Source: Dietzia lutea (GTDB lineage: Bacteria > Actinomycetota > Actinomycetes > Mycobacteriales > Mycobacteriaceae). Taken from it: DNA of 64,000 nucleotides. Below are positions 51,666 through 60,080 of the stretch, in pieces. Position numbers and translations under genes: made by a program. The DNA lies in assembly GCF_003096075.1 (NCBI RefSeq), contig NZ_CP015449.1, positions 3,279,001 through 3,343,000 of the forward strand, given 5' to 3'. The notes beneath the pieces were generated by a model. It worked only from the letters and a program-made list of their open reading frames with translations, had not been told where the DNA came from and did not search any database. How positions within the stretch are numbered: the first letter of the stretch is position 1; each line of letters starts with the position of its first letter.

Positions 51666-52685
51666 ATGGACTCCGCGCACGTCGACGACGTCCCCACCCG
51701 TTACTCCGACTTCGCCGAGTACGAGGTCCGCGGACGCACGCCCGTGTACCTCTCGTGGGCCCGCGGGGTCGCCGAGGACTCCGGGACCAGCGACCTCATC
51801 GGGACGCTGCCCCGGATCAAGCGCCAACCCGCCCTGTTCTTCGCCGCCGCCCGGCACGCCGGGGCCCCCGAGACCGAGGACTACGCGACTTTCCGCGGGT
51901 TCGTCCACGACCACTGGGCGGAGATCGAGCGGATCGCGCTCACCCACTCCACCCAGACCAACGAGGCCAAGCGCTGCGCGGTGCTGCTGCCGTTCCTCTC
52001 CCTCCTGCCCGGCCCGCTCTCCCTCGTGGAGATGGGGGCCTCGGCGGGCCTGTGTCTCTACCCGGACCGCTACGCCTACCGGTACACGGTCGACGGCGGG
52101 AGCGCCCACGAGCTGCGGCCCGCCGCCGACCCGGACGGTGCGGCGGGCCGCCCGCCGGTCCTGGACTGCGACCTCCGCGACGGCGTGCCCCTGCCGCGCT
52201 CGCTGCCCGAGGTCGCCCACCGCGGCGGCGTGGACCTGGCGCCGATCGACCCCGCCGACCCGGAGTCCCGCGCCTGGCTGCACAGCCTCATCTGGCCCGG
52301 CCAGCACGAGCAGCGGGGCCCGCGCCTGGACGCCGCCCTGGACATCGCGTCCGCCGACCCGCCGCGGGTCCTCGCCGGCGACCTCATCGAGCGACTGGAG
52401 GACTCCGTCGCCGCCTGCCCGGCCGGCACCACCCCGGTGGTGTTCCACACCGCCGTGCTCGGCTACCTCGAGCCGCCGGCCCGCGCCGAGTTCGTCCGCC
52501 GGGTCACCGAGCTGGACTGTGTCTGGATCTCCGTCGAGGGCGTGACCCTTCTGCCCGACGTCGCCGCGCATGTCCCGGAGTCGATCCGCCGCCACAAGGG
52601 CATCTTCGTCGTCGCCGTCAACGGACGCCCCCTGGCCACCGCGCACGGCCACGGCGACTGGGTCCGCGCCCTGGACATGCCCTGA
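51666..52685 (+). CDS. DUF2332 family protein
   Basis: 339 residues from the ATG at 51666. Typical DUF2332 segments: TRYSDFAEYEVRGRTPVYLSWARGVAED at the N-terminus, LTHSTQTNEAKRCAVLLPFL, VEMGASAGLCLYPDRYAYRY (a Rossmann-like glycine loop) and TPVVFHTAVLGYL. The family is actinobacterial and uncharacterised. The EMGASAGLC stretch looks like a methyltransferase SAM loop, but this is only a resemblance. The stop codon is inside an 18-bp in-frame tandem repeat. Confidence 0.85.
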   Translation: MDSAHVDDVPTRYSDFAEYEVRGRTPVYLSWARGVAEDSGTSDLIGTLPRIKRQPALFFAAARHAGAPETEDYATFRGFVHDHWAEIERIALTHSTQTNEAKRCAVLLPFLSLLPGPLSLVEMGASAGLCLYPDRYAYRYTVDGGSAHELRPAADPDGAAGRPPVLDCDLRDGVPLPRSLPEVAHRGGVDLAPIDPADPESRAWLHSLIWPGQHEQRGPRLDAALDIASADPPRVLAGDLIERLEDSVAACPAGTTPVVFHTAVLGYLEPPARAEFVRRVTELDCVWISVEGVTLLPDVAAHVPESIRRHKGIFVVAVNGRPLATAHGHGDWVRALDMP

Positions 52686-52707
52686 CCGCTCGACATGCCC
52701 TGACCGC
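52674..52707. repeat. 18-bp tandem repeat covering the DUF2332 stop codon
   Basis: GACATGCCCTGACCGCTC (52674-52691) is followed by GACATGCCCTGACCGC (52692-52707). The period keeps reading frame, so the Asp-Met-Pro-stop ending is encoded twice. Confidence 0.9.
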
Positions 52708-52757
52708 CGCCCCACGTCAGCCACGCAGCGGAACGGTACATCCGTACAGTGGCCGCC

Positions 52758-53522
52758 ATGCACGTTCTCGAGCCCGGAACCGAGGTCCCCGACCCGCTCG
52801 CCCCGTACCTGGACGTGGACCGATCCCGGCCCGCGCATGAGTGCTGGGTGACCGGGCACATGGTCGCCGGGATCGACGGGACTGCCGCGATCGACGGCCG
52901 GGTGGGCTCCCTGTCCACCGCGCCCGACCAGGCACTGTTCCGGAGCATGCGCCAGATCGCCGACATCGTGATGGTGGGTGCCGAGACCGTCCGGCGGGAG
53001 GGCTACGGCCCGGTCAGACTGTCCGAGGAGGCGCGGGCCCAGCGCGTCGGCGCCGGGAAGCCGGGGAACCCGCCGGTCGCCGTGATCAGCCGCAGCCTGG
53101 ATCTCGACTGGACCGCGCGACTGTTCACCGACGCCCCCGAGGACGCCCGGACCCACGTCATCACGTGCACCGCCGCGGACCCGGCCCGGCGGGCCGAGGC
53201 CGAGAAGGCCGCGACGGTCGTCGACGCCGGCCGCGACGCGGTCGAGCCGGCCGCCGCGCTGCGGGCGCTGGCGGACCTGGGGCACCGCGTCGTGCTCTGC
53301 GAGGGCGGGCCCACCTGGCTCGGCGAACTCGTCGCGGCGGACCGCCTCGACGAGCTGTGCCTGTCCATCTCCCCGTTGATGGGCGGCGACCCGCTCCCGG
53401 TGTGCGTGAACCCGGCGGGGTCGGGGATCGCCCGGTTCGCGCTGAAGGGGGCCATGGCCGACGGCGACACCCTGTTCCTGCGCTACGAGACGGACCGACA
53501 GGGAGGCGCGCGCGATGCCTGA
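52758..53522 (+). CDS. Pyrimidine reductase family protein (RibD C-terminal domain)
   Basis: 254 residues; ATG at 52758 lies about 8 bp after a TACAGT box, implying a leaderless transcript. A DHFR-like fold: VTGHMVAGIDGTAAIDGRVGSL, ADIVMVGAETVRREGYGPV (NADPH site), PPVAVISRSLDLDW and VVLCEGGPTWLGELVAADRLDELCLSISPLMGGD. It is the RibD_C reductase domain without the deaminase half. It could act in riboflavin/F420-type chemistry or reduce another pyrimidine. It overlaps the next gene by 8 bp. Confidence 0.88.
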   Translation: MHVLEPGTEVPDPLAPYLDVDRSRPAHECWVTGHMVAGIDGTAAIDGRVGSLSTAPDQALFRSMRQIADIVMVGAETVRREGYGPVRLSEEARAQRVGAGKPGNPPVAVISRSLDLDWTARLFTDAPEDARTHVITCTAADPARRAEAEKAATVVDAGRDAVEPAAALRALADLGHRVVLCEGGPTWLGELVAADRLDELCLSISPLMGGDPLPVCVNPAGSGIARFALKGAMADGDTLFLRYETDRQGGARDA

Positions 53523-54024
53523 CGGCGACTTCGAGAGCCTCCTCGCCTCGGTCGACCCGGCCATGATCGTGGTGACCACCACCGCGGACGGCACGCGAGG
53601 CGGATGCCTGGTCGGCTTCCACGCCCAGTCGAGCATCTCGGCGCAGCACTACAGCGTGTGGTTGTCCAAGGCCAACCACACGTACCGCGTGGGCCTGCGC
53701 GCCACGCATTTCGCGGTGCACTTCCTCACTAGCTCCGACCTCGCCCTGGCCGAGCACTTCGGCACGCAGTCGGGTGAGGACGTCGACAAGTTCGCCGACC
53801 TCGACCTCGTCGCCGACGACACCGGCGTCCCCCTGGTCGGCGAGTGCGCGAACCGGATAGTGCTCGAACGCATCGCCGTCCTCGACGACGGTGGCGACCA
53901 CGTCTGCGTCACCACCCGTGTGCACTCCACCCACTTCGGCGGGGACTTCACACCCCTGCGACTCTCGGACGTCGCCCACCTCGACGCGGGCCACGACAGC
54001 GAGGAGCGGGCGATCGAGCCCTGA
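53515..54024 (+). CDS. Flavin reductase-like (FMN-binding split-barrel) protein
   Basis: 169 residues, start inside the 3' end of the upstream reductase gene (8-bp overlap). Family segments: MIVVTTTADGTRGGCLVGFHAQSS at the N-terminus, VWLSKANHTYRVGLRATHFAVHFL and LAEHFGTQSGEDVDKF. This is the flavin reductase domain that binds FMN/FAD and uses NAD(P)H, often serving a partner oxygenase. Its coupling to a RibD-like reductase suggests a flavin-linked function. Tandem 16-bp repeats follow its stop. Confidence 0.88.
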   Translation: MPDGDFESLLASVDPAMIVVTTTADGTRGGCLVGFHAQSSISAQHYSVWLSKANHTYRVGLRATHFAVHFLTSSDLALAEHFGTQSGEDVDKFADLDLVADDTGVPLVGECANRIVLERIAVLDDGGDHVCVTTRVHSTHFGGDFTPLRLSDVAHLDAGHDSEERAIEP

Positions 54025-54069
54025 GCGGCGCGGGCGGTAGGCGGCGCGGGCGGTAGGCGGCGCGGGCGG
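54025..54069. repeat. 16-bp tandem repeat (2.8 copies) after the flavin reductase stop
   Basis: GCGGCGCGGGCGGTAG at 54025-54040 and 54041-54056, partial copy 54057-54069. It fills the gap to the stop of the convergent gene. Confidence 0.9.
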
Positions 54070-54070
54070 C

Positions 54071-54904
54071 TCAGCCGAACGGCCACGCGCGGCGCATCGG
54101 CTGCCCCGCACCCGGCTCGATGAGGTACTCGGCACCGAAGGCGACCGCGTAGATCTCCGGCGGCAGCGCCAGCATCGTGCCGATGTCGCTGGTCTGGCTC
54201 GCATGACACTGCATCGCGCGGCGCTTGGTGTCGATCACGTTCTGCGGCAGGTCGATCGCCCACGCGATCTCGGACTCCGGCATGCCCACCGGCTGACCGT
54301 CGTCGCCGGTGAGGATCATCACCCGCAGCTGATCCGGGTCCAGCTCCGTGCCGCCGGCCGCGAGCGTGCGCAGGAACTCGGCGGCCTCGGGACTGTCGAG
54401 CATGGCGAGCTGGGCGTCGCGGTTCGTGGTGGCCTCGAGCAGCCGCGGCCGGCGCGTGGCCAGTTCCACCGCGCGTCGGGCGATGCGGTGGACGGCGATG
54501 TGGTCGGGGTGCCCGTAGTTGCCGTGGTCGTCGTAGCCCACGAGGACGTCGGCGTCCTCGCGGTCGAGGATCCGGGCCACCCGGGCGGCGGCGGCGTCGA
54601 TGTCGGCGCGGTGGAGGCAGAGCGGGTCGTCGTTCTGCTCCCAGCCGGTCATCCCGGAGTCGCGGTAACCCAGCCAGTCGATGCGGGCCACGCCCAGCAC
54701 CGCCGCCGCGGCCCGCGCCTCCCCGCGCCGGTGATCGACGAGGTCGCCGTCGGGGCCGAGGTGCTCGGGACGCTCCCCGTGGTCGCCGTCGGTGGCGAAC
54801 ACGGTCACCACCCGGTGACCGTCGCGGGCGGCCAGGGTCATCATCCCGGCGGTCTGCGAGGTCTCGTCATCGGGATGGGCGTGGAGGAACACGATCGTCG
54901 ACAC
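54071..54904 (-). CDS. PIG-L/LmbE deacetylase (MshB/Mca-like)
   Basis: 277 residues. The zinc motif AHPDDE at residues 9-14 and the later HGNYGHPDHIAVH provide the metal ligands (His10, Asp13, His148 region). TDGDHGERPE and IDWLGYRDSGMTGW are typical of the actinobacterial branch that includes MshB (GlcNAc-inositol deacetylase of mycothiol synthesis) and Mca (mycothiol S-conjugate amidase). The KRRAMQCHASQ segment near residue 230 is shared with both. I cannot choose between them; Mca-like detoxification is plausible. Confidence 0.85.
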   Translation of the reverse strand: MSTIVFLHAHPDDETSQTAGMMTLAARDGHRVVTVFATDGDHGERPEHLGPDGDLVDHRRGEARAAAAVLGVARIDWLGYRDSGMTGWEQNDDPLCLHRADIDAAAARVARILDREDADVLVGYDDHGNYGHPDHIAVHRIARRAVELATRRPRLLEATTNRDAQLAMLDSPEAAEFLRTLAAGGTELDPDQLRVMILTGDDGQPVGMPESEIAWAIDLPQNVIDTKRRAMQCHASQTSDIGTMLALPPEIYAVAFGAEYLIEPGAGQPMRRAWPFG

Positions 54905-54961
54905 CCGGACATTCTGCCCTGTCCGGGGCGGTTCGGGGGCGGGCCGGCGGGACGGACCGAC

Positions 54962-55512
54962 TCAGGCCCGCGCCTCCGGATGACCGGCCAGCCACCGGTC
55001 GAAGGCCTCGGCGTGGTGAGTTCCGGTGTGTAGCCGAAGACCTCGCGCAACCGCGTGTTGTCCAGCACGGGCCGGTAGCGGAGGAAACCGGTCTGCTCGG
55101 GCCCGTAGCGCGTGGCCCCGAGCGCGCTGCCCACCGGGAGCGCGGCCTTGAGGACCGGCTCCGGGATCGCGAACGTCCGCTTGCCGAGCCGCGCCGCGAT
55201 CTGGTCGATCGTCAGCGTGCCGGTGCCGGCGACGTTGTAGATCCCGGCCGGGCCGCCTGACACCGCGCGCACGATGATAGCCACGAGGTCGGTGTCCCAG
55301 ATGAACACGAACGGCGAGTCCGGGCCGCGCACCGCCAGCAGCCGCGGCCGGTGGAAGAGGGCGGTGATCTGGGCCGGACGTGCCGCACGCGCGGCGCCTC
55401 GCCGTCCGGCACCCGGATGTCGCCGCTGGTGACCTCGTATCCGGCGGCGCCCAACCCGGCCACCACGCCGGTGCCCAGGAAGCCGCTGCCGCCCGTGACC
55501 AGAACCCTCATA
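54962..55512 (-). pseudogene. NAD-dependent epimerase/dehydratase (SDR), internally deleted and frameshifted
   Basis: The ATG at 55512 opens a normal Rossmann start (MRVLVTGGSGFLGTG). After about 47 codons (RVRHV) the sequence jumps to the late part of an SDR in another frame (QITALFHRPRLLAVRGPDSP, IYNVAGTGTLTIDQIAARLG). About 150 residues usual for the family are missing. A second frameshift near 55025 separates FGYTPEL from the natural C-terminus AEAFDRWLAGHPEARA, whose stop is at 54962. The start overlaps the upstream symporter stop (ATGA). It is the last gene of a decayed operon. Confidence 0.82.
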
Positions 55513-56199
55513 CCGTCTCCCCTGTCGTGGCGCGAGAACCGGAAGCGCCGGCGCCCGCCTCCGTCGCCCGCGTGCGCCGCGCCCAGAGCACGGCGACGAT
55601 CAGCCCGGCGATGATGTCCCACACGCCCCACCACGCGGCGACCAGGGCCATGCCGCCCAGGCCGCCGAAGAAGCTGAACACGAACAGCAGCCCGAGCCCG
55701 GCGTTGCGGATGCCGACCTCGAACGTCATGGCCTTGCGGGCGGGCACGTCCAGCCGGAAGCCGCGCGCGATCGCGTAACCGAGCCCCAGCGCGAGCGCGT
55801 CGTGGGAAAACACCGCCACCGCGACCACTCCGATGTAGGCGACGAACAGCGCCCAGTTGTTGGCCACCGCCGTCATCGACACCGATAGCGCCACGTCCCC
55901 GCGCGCCCGGTGGGTGAGGATGTTGGAGACGTTGCCGGGCGGGCAGCACGCCACGAGGATCATCCCGAGCGCCACCGACCCTGGACACCGAGCACCAGCG
56001 ACAGGCCGAACGTCAGCGCCGGTAGCAGCGCGAACTGCGCGATGATCGCCACCGCGAACGCCCTGGGCTTGCGCAGTGCCAGCCGGAAGTCGGCGAGCCG
56101 GGTGTCCATGGCGATCCCGAACAGGATCAGCCCCAGCACGATCTTCAGCGTGGTCAGGGAGCCGGAGTCGAACGCGATCCGGATGTCGTCGACGTTCAT
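55508..56199 (-). pseudogene. Bile acid:sodium symporter (SBF/BASS) family, one frameshift
   Basis: Starts at the ATG at 56199 (MNVDDIRIAFDSG) and reads through three helices to SLVLGVQG near 55980, then hits TGA. The other frame continues exactly with SVALGMILVACCPPGNVSN and five more helices to 55508. Restoring one base near 55980 joins the halves into about 230 residues. That is slightly short for the family but complete in motifs (CCPPGNVSN; FEVGIRNAGLG). It is a single-base lesion, so a sequencing error is possible here. ATGA overlaps on both sides show the operon was once intact. Confidence 0.8.
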
Positions 56200-57418
56200 G
56201 CCGCGCCCCCGGCCGCCCGCGTCATTTCCGCCACCAACCCGGTCACGGCGTCGCGGTAGGCGGTCTTGTTGACGTAGTAGGCCATCCGGTCCACGCCGAG
56301 ATACTTGTAGCCGGCCGTGAGGTCGGGCCGGGGTCCCCGCCGGGAGGAGTCGACGACGACGAGGGCCGCACGCCTGGCCGGTGAGTCGTCCCGGCGTGCG
56401 GCGAGATAGCGGGCGACGATGTCGGCCTGTTCGTAGCGCCCCTGCCAGCCGATGCCGGACGCCTCCGACATGCCGAGGACCGCCAGATCGTCGCGGGCCG
56501 ACGGGAAGATGTTCAGGTGCAGATCCGGGGCGGCGGACCCCTCGGCCCAGTCGAGATGCCGCCGGTCGATGAACGGGTAGTGCAGCGTGTAGCCGGTGGC
56601 GAGCATGACGAGGTCGTAGTCTGCGCTGCCCCATGCGCCCGTCGCGGAAGTGCACGGTGTGTCCGTCGAAGCGCTCGATGTCCGGCCGCACCCCGATGTC
56701 GCCGTGACCCACGTGGTGCAGGACCAGCGAGTTGACCACGGGGTGCGACTCGTAGAGCTTGTGGTCGGGCTTCGGGAACCCGAACCGCACCGGGTCGCCG
56801 GTGAAGAGCTTGAGCATGCGCGAGTCGACGAATTGCATGATCGGAGCTGGCAGCGGCCGGCCGGAGCTCAGCGTGTCCGCGGGCCGGCCGAGGATGTACT
56901 TGGGCACGAAGTGGTAGCCGCGACGCACACTGATGTCGACCGAGGCGGCGTGCTGGACCTCGCCGCTGAACTCGCCGTCGAAGCCCGGGATGTTGGGCTC
57001 GGAGAGGGTGCCGTTCGCGATCACCACCGCCGAGAACTCCCCGGCGTCAGCCTCGGGCTCGCGGTTCACCTCGTCGTCGTCGTCCTGCCCGTCCTCACCC
57101 ACTGACCGCGTGACGACCCGCCACCCCGAGTCGCGCCCCGGCCCGAGCGGTTCCACGCGCACCACCTCGGTGCCGAAGCGGAACCGCTCGCGCAGGCCGA
57201 AGTGGTCGGCGAAGTCCCGGAAGTAGGCGAGCAGTCGTCAGTGATCCGGGTAGTCCGGGGTGTCCGCCGGCATGGGGAACTCGGCGAACTCCGTGGTGCG
57301 GGCCGACGAGATGAGGTGGGCGGAGGAGTAGACCGTGCTCCGCGGCGCGTCGATGTTCCACAGGCCGCCGCGAGGCCGGAGGGTCCCGCCCCGATGATCG
57401 CTACTGGACGGTGTCCAT
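56196..57418 (-). pseudogene. Flavin-containing monooxygenase / NAD(P)-binding oxidoreductase, several lesions
   Basis: From the ATG at 57418 an in-frame TAG appears after five codons. One frame over, VAIIGAGPSGLAAA gives the FAD loop. Then about 30 residues are missing before WNIDAPRSTVYSSAHLISS in yet another frame. TGA at about 57240 interrupts PDYPDH-RLLAYF. The following frame holds FSAVVIANGTLSEPNIPGF and HFVPKYILGRPADT (NADP half). A further shift near 56622 precedes MLATGYTLHYPFID and the C-terminus at 56196. At least four lesions make this a clear pseudogene, the first gene of the decayed operon. Confidence 0.85.
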
Positions 57419-57455
57419 GTTCCGCACGGATAGAGATATTGCCCCGGAACGAGCG

Positions 57456-57502
57456 ACTCCCCGGCGGGTTTCGCTCGGACTGAACGAAACCCGCCGGGGA
57501 GT
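57456..57502. terminator. 18-bp perfect stem-loop between ectC and the decayed operon
   Basis: ACTCCCCGGCGGGTTTCG (57456-57473) pairs with 57485-57502 around an 11-nt loop. It lies 43 bp beyond the ectC stop and should end the ectABC transcript. Confidence 0.85.
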
Positions 57503-57544
57503 GCGGCGTGGCGGAGGCGCGCGGCGCCCCCGGACGCACGGGGC

Positions 57545-57967
57545 TTACTTCTCGCGCACCACGGTGCCGTCGTCCTGCAGTCGCAGGAGCGGGTAGATGC
57601 CGTTCTCGTCGTGGTTCTCGTCGCCCACGACCGGCGGATTGAAGACGCAGAGCATCTGCATCTCCTCCTCCACGATCACCTGGTGCTTCTCATTGCCGTC
57701 GAGCAGGTACATCGTGCCCGCCTCGAGCGGGTACTCCTTGTCGTTGGTGAGGTCACGCAGCGTGCCCTTACCGCGGGTCAGCCAGACGGCCTCGACGTGG
57801 TTGGCGTAGTGGAAGTCGTTGGTCGTGCCGGCGGCGATGGTGGTCTCGTGGAACGAGAACCCGACGCGGTCGTCGGCCAGAACGATGCGCTTGGACTCCC
57901 AGTTGCCGTTGTTGCCCTTGATGTGGCGGTCGGTGTCGGTGATCTCTCTGGTGCTACGAACGATCAT
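57545..57967 (-). CDS. ectC: L-ectoine synthase
   Basis: 140 residues, the family's usual size. A cupin with TRGKGTLRDLTNDKEYPLEAGTMYLLDGNEKHQV, split across residues 64-98, including the metal-ligating Glu and His. The start MIVRSTREITDTDRHI and the end FNPPVVGDENHDENGIYPLL are typical of EctC. It closes N-gamma-acetyl-diaminobutyrate to ectoine, a compatible solute. Last gene of ectABC, 68 bp after ectB. Confidence 0.97.
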   Translation of the reverse strand: MIVRSTREITDTDRHIKGNNGNWESKRIVLADDRVGFSFHETTIAAGTTNDFHYANHVEAVWLTRGKGTLRDLTNDKEYPLEAGTMYLLDGNEKHQVIVEEEMQMLCVFNPPVVGDENHDENGIYPLLRLQDDGTVVREK

Positions 57968-58001
57968 GCGGTGCCTCCTCGTCGAGGGGTTGGTGTCTGT
58001 G

Positions 58002-58046
58002 GGCTTCAGGCGTACTGGCTTCAGGCGTACTGGCTTCAGGCGTACT
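58002..58046. repeat. 15-bp tandem repeat, three copies, covering the ectB stop codon
   Basis: GGCTTCAGGCGTACT occurs three times in a row. On the coding strand each copy reads CAG TAC GCC TGA AGC in frame, so the ending Gln-Tyr-Ala-stop is written three times. Confidence 0.95.
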
Positions 58047-59331
58047 GCTGGGCGAGGACGTGGTCGACGGCCTCGTAGCAGATCTCGATGCCGCGGTCGC
58101 GCTCCTCATCGGTCAGCGTGAGCGGGGCGAGGAACTTGACGACCTCGTCGCTCGGGCCGGCGGTCTCCACGAGCATCTTCTTGTCGAAGCAGCGCGCCAT
58201 GACCTGACCGGCCAGCTCCGGGCTCTCGAGGAACGCGATGCCGAACGCCATGCCGCGGCCGCGCAGCTCGAGCTTGCCCTCGTACTTGTAGACCAGCGGG
58301 GAGAACCGCTCACGCAGGATACGGCCGTTCTCGAGCGTGCGGTTCTGCAGCGCGTCGTCCGACCAGTACTTGCGCAGCGCGAGCTCGGCGGTCACGAACG
58401 CCATGTTGTTTCCGCGGAACGTGCCGTTGTGCTCGCCCGGGGTCCACTCGTCGAGCTCGCGGTTGAACAGGGTGACCGCCAGCGGCAGGCCGTATCCACC
58501 GATCGACTTCGACAGGGTGACGATGTCCGGCTTGATGCCGGCGAACTCGAACGAGAAGAACTCGCCCGTGCGGCCACAGCCCATCTGGACATCGTCGATG
58601 ATCAGCAGGATCTCGTGGCGCTTGCACAGCTCGTCGAGGGCCTGCAGCCACTCGGCGCGGGCGGCGTTGATGCCGCCCTCACCCTGGACGCACTCGACGA
58701 TGACGGCCGCCGGGCGGTTCATGCCGGAGCCGGAGTCGACGAGGACGCGCTCCATCCACTGGAAGTCCTCGGTGACGCCGCCGAAGTAGTTGTCGTACGG
58801 CATCGGCGTGGCGTGCACGAGCGGGATGCCGGCGCCGGCGCGCTTCATGGAGTTCCCCGTGACGGACAGCGACCCGAGGGTCATGCCGTGGAACGAGTTG
58901 GTGAAGTTGATGATGGCCTCGCGGCCGGTGACCTTACGGGCCAGCTTCAGCGCGGACTCGACGGCGTTGGTGCCCGTCGGCCCGGGGAACATCACCTTGT
59001 AGTCCAGGCCGCGGGGCTCGAGGACCTTCTCCGAGAAGGTCTCCAGGAAGGCCCGCTTGGCCACAGTGTACTTGTCGAGCGAGTGGGTGACGCCGTCGCG
59101 GGAGATGTACTCCAGCAGGGCGTTCTTCATGTCCTCGTCGTTGTGGCCGTAGTTGAGGGCGCCCGCGCCACCGAAGAAGTCGAGGTACTCGTCTCCGTCG
59201 ACGGTCCGGAGCGTCGCACCCTTGGCGGTGTCGAACACCACCGGCCAGTTCCGCGAGTAACTGCGCACTTCCGATTCGCGGTCGTCGAAGATCGACGTGT
59301 TGGTGCTGGAGTCGTGCGTGGGCTCGGTCAT
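58036..59331 (-). CDS. ectB: Diaminobutyrate--2-oxoglutarate transaminase
   Basis: 431 residues from the ATG at 59331. Class III aminotransferase: MFPGPTGTNAVESALKLARK, NSFHGMTLGSLSVTGN, LLIIDDVQMGCGRTGEFF and the PLP lysine Lys275 in TLSKSIGGYG. TFRGNNMAFVTAELAL is characteristic of EctB. It makes L-2,4-diaminobutyrate from aspartate semialdehyde and glutamate. Between ectA (68 bp upstream) and ectC. The stop lies in a triplicated 15-bp unit. Confidence 0.97.
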   Translation of the reverse strand: MTEPTHDSSTNTSIFDDRESEVRSYSRNWPVVFDTAKGATLRTVDGDEYLDFFGGAGALNYGHNDEDMKNALLEYISRDGVTHSLDKYTVAKRAFLETFSEKVLEPRGLDYKVMFPGPTGTNAVESALKLARKVTGREAIINFTNSFHGMTLGSLSVTGNSMKRAGAGIPLVHATPMPYDNYFGGVTEDFQWMERVLVDSGSGMNRPAAVIVECVQGEGGINAARAEWLQALDELCKRHEILLIIDDVQMGCGRTGEFFSFEFAGIKPDIVTLSKSIGGYGLPLAVTLFNRELDEWTPGEHNGTFRGNNMAFVTAELALRKYWSDDALQNRTLENGRILRERFSPLVYKYEGKLELRGRGMAFGIAFLESPELAGQVMARCFDKKMLVETAGPSDEVVKFLAPLTLTDEERDRGIEICYEAVDHVLAQQYA

Positions 59332-59399
59332 TGTCGTGATCACTCCAATGGGGAAGGTGCGGGCGGCGGTTGCGGGCCGGGCGGCCCGCGCGCCCTTGT

Positions 59400-59912
59400 C
59401 TAGGAAATCGTGTAGAGGTCTTCTTGCTCGTGACCCACTCCGAGGAGTTCGGAGCTGAGGTAGTCCTCGCTGGACAGCGTCATCCCGCGGTCGCGGGCGA
59501 CTGCGGCGAACGTCCGCTGCGACGCCTCGTTGTCCGGGCTGATGGTGGTGCGCAGTCGCATCACGCCGCGTTCGGCCAGCCGGTCCATGAGGCTGTGCAG
59601 CAGTCGGGCCGCGAGGCCCTTGCCGCGCTGGTCGGCGTCGACGCCGACCTGCCACACGAAGATCGTGTCCGGCTCGGAGGGGCGGATGAATCCGGTCACG
59701 AAGCCGACGACCCGACCTTCGACCTCCACCACGACCGAGCTCTCGGAGAACTCGGCGCCCCACAAGACGTAGGCGTAGGAGGAGTTGAGGTCGAGGACGC
59801 CGCTGTCACGGGCGATCTCCCACATGCGGGTTCCGTCGGCCGCCGTGGGCACACGGAACACCGCGTCGGACGAATCAGGGGTACGGGGTACTTCTCGTTC
59901 TCCTGGGTTCAT
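59400..59912 (-). CDS. ectA: L-2,4-diaminobutyrate N-gamma-acetyltransferase
   Basis: 170 residues, ATG at 59912. GNAT fold with the acetyl-CoA loop VGVDADQRGKGLAARLLHSL. EctA-specific segments are DLNSSYAYVLWGAEFSESSVV and TTISPDNEASQRTFAAVARDRG. It acetylates diaminobutyrate in ectoine synthesis. First gene of the operon; its promoter lies in the 168-bp divergent gap with the PPOX gene. The gap contains an inverted GCAAC/GTTGC element (about 59945-59960) and a weak CRP-like palindrome. No ectD hydroxylase is nearby, so hydroxyectoine is not predicted from this locus. Confidence 0.96.
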   Translation of the reverse strand: MNPGEREVPRTPDSSDAVFRVPTAADGTRMWEIARDSGVLDLNSSYAYVLWGAEFSESSVVVEVEGRVVGFVTGFIRPSEPDTIFVWQVGVDADQRGKGLAARLLHSLMDRLAERGVMRLRTTISPDNEASQRTFAAVARDRGMTLSSEDYLSSELLGVGHEQEDLYTIS

Positions 59913-60009
59913 AATCGCCTTCCACCGTAGTGACGCAACCCGGTTGTTGCATCTACCTTCCTCAAGTTGTTACCTGAATAGCCGATGAGTGCGCAGGTGG
60001 CCGACATGG

Positions 60010-60025
60010 AGTGAGGTCGGTCACT
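60010..60025. promoter_or_regulatory. Weak CRP-like palindrome in the ectA divergent promoter region
   Basis: AGTGAGGTCGGTCACT has GTGA-N6-TCAC arms; the two outer bases differ from the CRP/GlxR consensus. It is 98 bp upstream of ectA and 56 bp before the PPOX gene. Eight matched bases can arise by chance in a window of this size. Confidence 0.3.
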
Positions 60026-60080
60026 CACGACCCTTTCCGAGGGACTCCCGCAGGCGCACTCCCGGTGGGACGATGGGGCG

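Noticed and set aside
54962-57418. Programmed frameshifting in the symporter and monooxygenase genes
   Set aside because: There is no slippery heptamer or stimulatory structure at the junctions, and the adjacent genes have deletions and nonsense codons, so decay is the simpler reading.
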